This document shows, in pieces, positions 60,047 through 64,000 of a stretch of 64,000 nucleotides of DNA. This stretch comes from Cyprinus carpio (taxonomy: Eukaryota > Chordata > Actinopteri > Cypriniformes > Cyprinidae). Both the position numbers and the translations under genes were made by a program. A model generated the notes under the pieces. The model was not told the DNA's origin. It ran no database searches and was given only the letters and a program-made list of their open reading frames with translations. Location: the NCBI RefSeq assembly GCF_018340385.1, contig NC_056596.1:10792298-10856297 (forward strand), given 5' to 3'. The number at the start of each line of letters is the position of its first letter. Positions within the stretch are counted from its first letter, which is position 1.

Positions 60047-60626
60047 TTTCAAATATAATTTTTAAATACATAATAAATATTTAAGAGTATTATTATTTTG
60101 CTTTATTTTTAAATGAAAATGTTTACATATTACTGTGTTTTTCAGTAAACTGAAAAAAACAAATAAAAATTTCAAACATTTTTTCAGACATGTTTTAAAT
60201 ATCAACTGAATGTCCAAAAGATTATATATATATATGTCTCAAGATATATAAAATTTTATGACAATGCTATTTTTAAAAAAATTTGGTGGCTTTTTATTAT
60301 TTTTATTATATATAAATTATAATACAGAAATAGTGAAGGGAAACAAAATTACTATGGCTACAAAAACAGTAAAGTGATGAAAAAAAAAAAAAAACAACTG
60401 CCACAAAACTACACTGTAAGAAGTGCTGCAACTGATATGAGCACCATGGCTTAATGTGCCTAAACTGTGCATGGACCACTGTGCCACAGCTCCGACTTGA
60501 ACTACCTTGTAAATTGTTACAAGAAAAATGCACATCTTTGCTAACTTTCAGCAAAACTAAACTAAACCAGATTTATCAAAACAACAACATTACTAAGTAT
60601 CATAAAGTGTATAAAAGACATCCCAC
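58865..60626 (-). other. Intron between immp2l exons 2 and 3
   Basis: Bounded by GTGGGA at 60626 and CCCAG at 58865 on the minus strand. 59700-60400 is AT-rich with an AT tract and T runs at 60002-60042. ACACTGTAAGAA occurs at about 59944 and 60411, a small fragment common in fish repeats. No further exon was recognised. Confidence 0.8.
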
Positions 60627-60757
60627 CTGCATTGGGGCACCTTCCAAGCATGCCAGGCAAGACGGTCTAAAACAGTCCCTGTCACGGGGACGGCTGCAAA
60701 GAAGCCACTAACAAAAGCTTTGAAGTATTTTCGCCCAAAGCCCATCTGTGCCATTGC
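60627..60757 (-). CDS. immp2l: IMMP2L, first coding exon (exon 2) with start codon
   Basis: The minus-strand acceptor TTCATTCTCTCTCTTCAG ends at 60758. The exon begins GCA-ATG, with the start codon at 60754-60752, and ends AATGCAG|GTGGGA. The peptide starts MAQMGFGRKYFKAFVSGFFA and continues AVPVTGTVLDRLA, clearly the Imp2 N-terminus with its membrane-anchoring stretch. After DRLA the family has xVARVEGASMQ, with the catalytic serine (Ser43 in human). Here only 11 nt separate GCC (Ala) from GAAGGTGCCCCAATGCAG instead of 15, a 4 nt loss. The frame in use therefore reads WHAWKVPQC and the serine box is gone. Even in the old frame the serine codon is CCA. Length is 131 nt. An upstream non-coding exon 1 was not identified. 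Confidence 0.93.
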
Positions 60758-61689
60758 CTGAAGAGAGAGAATGAAAAGAGAAAATGACCTTGGCTTGTTC
60801 AAAGAGTTGAGCTAGGCAAATTAAACATCTTTTTTTCAGAGTCTGGTAACATCTTATGAAGAATTAATTCAAACATTCAACTAAATATGGATGTCTATGT
60901 ATTGGGGAGTAGTCTCTCCACAGCAAAAAGGCATGTTTCAAGGATATGTTGGATGATCTAAATTTACAAAGAGTACAAAAGTATCAAAAGAAGATGAGAC
61001 AACCCAGCTTAACTTTGTGCCTCTTAGCATGAACCATCTTACTTTGAGTCAAATTGTAAGGGAATAGTGAGGTTAAAAAAGAAGAAAACACTCATAAAGC
61101 AGCAATTTTAAATAATTAATGTAATAATTGCACCTATCTGCTTCTATGTGGTTTTCCCAAAAAAGTCCTCAAGGTCTCCAGCAGCAAATTTGCAGACTTA
61201 CTGGAAAGCACTTGAAGAAAGTCTTGAAGACATTTGCTTGCAGGAGGGCATTCAAGAGGCTCAAAAATCAGCGACTACAACAACTTAGTGGAGGATCTGG
61301 GAGATGTAGGGTAAAAAAAAGTGCTGAGCGAATCAAAACGCAGTGCAGGATTTGTCAGGGTTGCACTGCTGTGAGCCAGATACAGCTCAAGCAGGGAAAA
61401 TTACAAAAATCTCTTTTGTGGTCACAAAAAGACAGCTTCCTGACTCTCTGCTGCGTATAGGCTACCCGAGGCAACACTATCAATATACTGTAATACAAAC
61501 ACTGATCATTTAAATTTAGCATGAAAGAGCATTCGCAAACCACTTTACTTCTGTAACGACGAGAAAGTGAAAAGTGTGGAAGACTAAAACAATATTTGCA
61601 TGAAGTATAAAAGAATCACGTTGGGAGATATAGTCACGTATTACAGGATGTAAAATCGCAAGTATTACAAAGTAAATCAAAATTACAAC
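60758..61689. other. No gene seen upstream of immp2l exon 2
   Basis: Probably immp2l intron 1 on the minus strand. The plus strand has a 110-codon frame at 61128-61460, and an overlapping frame reading SPAANLQTYWKALEESLEDI near 61170. Both look mildly protein-like but match nothing I know, and the first is adjacent to a transposon fragment. Confidence 0.45.
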
Positions 61690-62270
61690 ATTACTACTGT
61701 ATGAAGTGACGACAATACTTTTTGTATGCAAATAAAACAAAAATAACTCTTCTGTGTCTCTCCAAATCAGTGTAGCACCATTTTGGCGAATCTTCTGTGT
61801 CAGCTGCGCAACAAGGATACGTTTCCTACATATATTTAAGCTTTGATTTGAAAGAATACAGTGCATCCTTGTGTCGCGGCTGACACAGAAAAGCGTCCGC
61901 TGCCTGCGTTCAGCTCATATTCTCCAAAATGGTGCTATGGTGATTTGGAGAGACACAGAGGAGACAAATTGTTGAATTAAGTCGTTATTTTTGTTTTATT
62001 CGTGTACAAAAAGAATTGTCGACGCTTCATAACGTAGCGGTTGAATCACTAATGGCAGATGGAATATTCTGAAGATGCTTTCATACTTTTCTGGACCTTG
62101 ACACTGTTATTTACTTGGCAGTCTATGGGACAGTCACAAGCCTCCCGGTTTTCATCCAAAATATCTTAAAATGTGTTCCATAGACGAACGAAGCTTTTAT
62201 GGGTTTGGAACGACATGGGGGTAAGTGATCAATGAACACATTTTCATTTGGGGGTGGAGTATCCCTTTAA
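61690..62270 (+). mobile_element. Foldback MITE ending in ATCCCTTTAA, copy 2
   Basis: The left arm (about 61695-61815, AATAAAACAAAAATAACTCTTCTGTGTCTCTCCAAATCAGTGTAGCACCATTTTGG) is repeated in inverse on the right (about 61925-62005, CCAAAATGGTGCTATGGTGATTTGGAGAGACACAGAGGAG...GTTATTTTTGTTTTATT), making a long imperfect hairpin centred near 61865. The tail 62100-62270 matches copy 1 at 57930-58067 and ends GGAGTATCCCTTTAA. It lies upstream of immp2l exon 2. No transposase. Confidence 0.85.
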
Positions 62271-63610
62271 GAAAGCAAACGGTACACTTTGATTTCCCTC
62301 ATCTTCCTCTAGCAGATTCATCTCTCATGTGTCTTACCCTGCACTGAAACTTCTTGTACTAAGTATTCATTCGCTTAGTGGGTGAAGAGCCGCGTCTCAC
62401 ACAAGAGTGTGACTAATGAACTATAATGACAACGAGCGGCTAAATTATCCATGGAGTTCTGGGTAGACCTGCCAAGTGCCAGCTGTCAGGTTGCTCTAAC
62501 AATAATCCCTCACCAACACATACAGTGAGAGATTGCCAATCATGCTGGGGCCACACAACACACGATGGCCTTTTTTCCCAAAGACTTCTATTTTTGCTTG
62601 TCCCTCCTCTGAGCCACAATCCTATATTTTTACGTCAGACTACACACAGAGAGCGACACAATGGTGCAATGCCCTCTATATAGATGGTTGGCACATGCCA
62701 CAAGGATCTCAAAGGTGTGTAAAGTGGAGCATCTAATAGTTTATTCTATAAAACGGGCAGATGGGAGAATCTAGGACTGGTGCGCGGTGATCAAAAGAAA
62801 GCATTGGGTTCATTTTTCATCAAAGGCTGCTTTCAGATTCAGAGTCAAGAACATTTTCCACCATTTTCCACGTGCTACGGACAGAAATAAAACCGTGAGC
62901 GATAAAAACCAAGGTTGGCACAGCAGGTGTGCAACATATATGGATTTTCTGTTGCAGAGTCCAATTAAAGATGTGTTTCTAGAGTTGAAAGCAAATGCCT
63001 GGGTAATATTAGGTGACCATTGCACACAGCTGCGGAACGGAGCATGGTGGTCTCATGCCAGCAGAAACGATTTATCATATGCTTCCCATTTATAACGTCT
63101 AACCCATTTATCCTGCAAGTAATACTGTCAAATATGCCACCTGCATAATGTAAAACTGTAGCCTGGTACCTTTGTTTATGCATACCTGAGCATAACCATT
63201 TTAATTGCACCAGTCATCAAATGTGTCCAAAAATGCTTAGTGAACTCGCTGCTTTGGGGTAATTTTAAACCGCAATGACAGATTTCCACTTTTGACAAGG
63301 CAATTTCTGTTTTCTTGATTCATGGGCTTATTTTAACAGTGCATTTCACGACACGGCGCTGACAGACCGAATCTGATTAAATTATCTCAATGTCTGCACC
63401 TGTAAGTATGATTTCAGCTGGAATGCTTCACCATTACTCTGCATCACAGCAGCAGTGAGATTAATGTTGTGCTGCAGACATCTTATTATGTATTTAAATT
63501 AGATTATCTATACATATTTTTAAATAAAAAAATAAATTTTCATATAAACAGCTTTTGTACAAAATCTCAATGATAGGCTACATGATTTAGGCTACTTTCC
63601 ATTGTATGAT

Positions 63611-63640
63611 ATGTATGTGTGTGTGTGTGTGTGTGTGTGA
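63611..63640. repeat. (GT)n microsatellite
   Basis: About 13 GT units after ATGTAT, followed by an AT tract at 63648-63688. Confidence 0.95.
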
Positions 63641-63690
63641 TTTTTTAAATATATATAAATTATATTATTTATATATATATATATATATTT

Positions 63691-63790
63691 GGGATGTAAT
63701 GATTAACCGCGAGCCAGTTGAAAATCAATTCAAATATGTGCCAATTCAAATTGGTTGAGATGCTAAACAAATTGCGATTCAGTTAGGGGT
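63691..63790. repeat. Fragment of a fish dispersed repeat
   Basis: GGGATGTAATGATTAACCGCGAGCCAGTTGAAAATCAATTC and following AATTGCGATTCAGTTAGGGG resemble a widespread teleost non-autonomous element. Only one end is visible. Confidence 0.5.
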
Positions 63791-64000
63791 AGGAGTTTAT
63801 ATGAATGTATGTCTGAGGAGAACTTACTGTCTTTAGAAATGTTTAGATGGTATTTTTTCTTTTCAGCTTGCCTCTGTATAATGCATATTAAAGTTCATAA
63901 GTGCAGAGCCGCTTCATTTACAGCAGAAACCAAGGAAACTCTTTAAACGCCACCTGCTGGCAGAGAGTGAATCTGCGTCTCGTTCAGCTCGTCCGCTGTT

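Larger units (their letters stand above)
62271..64000. other. No gene seen at the right end
   Basis: 62340-63480 is unique and fairly balanced in composition, with open frames on both strands (67-102 codons) but no domain or splice pair I can defend. From 63490 on it is AT-rich and repeat-bearing. Probably still immp2l intron 1 or its 5' flank. Confidence 0.45.

Noticed and set aside
1..64000. CRISPR array, tRNA, rRNA, operon or phage-like module
   Set aside because: None seen; tandem arrays here lack the regular repeat-spacer structure, and the genes are split vertebrate genes.

Overview
This window looks like intronic and intergenic DNA from a teleost fish, most likely a cyprinid (carp, zebrafish or minnow group). 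The basis is vertebrate split genes, AT-rich DNA with long CA/GT microsatellites, and many copies of repeat families I recognise from cyprinid genomes: Tc1/mariner elements, non-autonomous elements ending in ATCCCTTTAA or CATATGACCCCTTTAAA, and a Tx1/L1-type LINE. There is no sign of a prokaryote, CRISPR array or operon.

Two genes can be supported. (1) LRRN3 (plus strand): a GC-box/CCAAT promoter and a non-coding first exon ending at a GTAAGC donor (1330); a 7.25 kb intron; then one large exon from a strong acceptor at 8583. That exon carries a uORF-containing leader, the whole 691-codon reading frame (8936-11011) and two AATAAA signals. (2) IMMP2L (minus strand), the mitochondrial inner-membrane peptidase subunit 2: coding exon 2 (60627-60757, with the start codon) and exon 3 (58769-58864). 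LRRN3 lies antisense to and downstream of IMMP2L exon 3, which matches the human arrangement where LRRN3 is nested in an IMMP2L intron. Most of 1-58768 is therefore probably IMMP2L intron, and its remaining exons were not found here.

The most striking observation concerns IMMP2L. Exon 2 lacks 4 nt and exon 3 lacks 8 nt relative to the family. The two losses cancel, so the joined exons stay open, but the block that normally contains the catalytic serine is read out of frame and lost. Even in the ancestral frame the serine codon is CCA (Pro). This looks like a catalytically dead or decaying copy, for example an ohnolog in a polyploid cyprinid, unless it is an assembly error.

The rest, left to right: 1-8.6 kb holds the lrrn3 promoter and first intron, with a LINE tail and a decayed Tc1 element. 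11.4-32 kb holds a 1.07 kb foldback-type DNA element, minisatellite-like arrays (17.0, 20.4 and 28.9 kb) and short DNA elements. 32.3-34.95 kb is an internally deleted LINE. 35-57 kb is AT-rich DNA with a ~150 bp tandem array (40.65-41.4 kb), microsatellites and a 126 nt purine tract. 57-64 kb holds the IMMP2L exons, an unassigned exon-like segment and two related foldback elements. Between the repeats are islands of balanced, unique sequence that could be conserved non-coding elements. Coordinates of repeats are judged by eye and are approximate.
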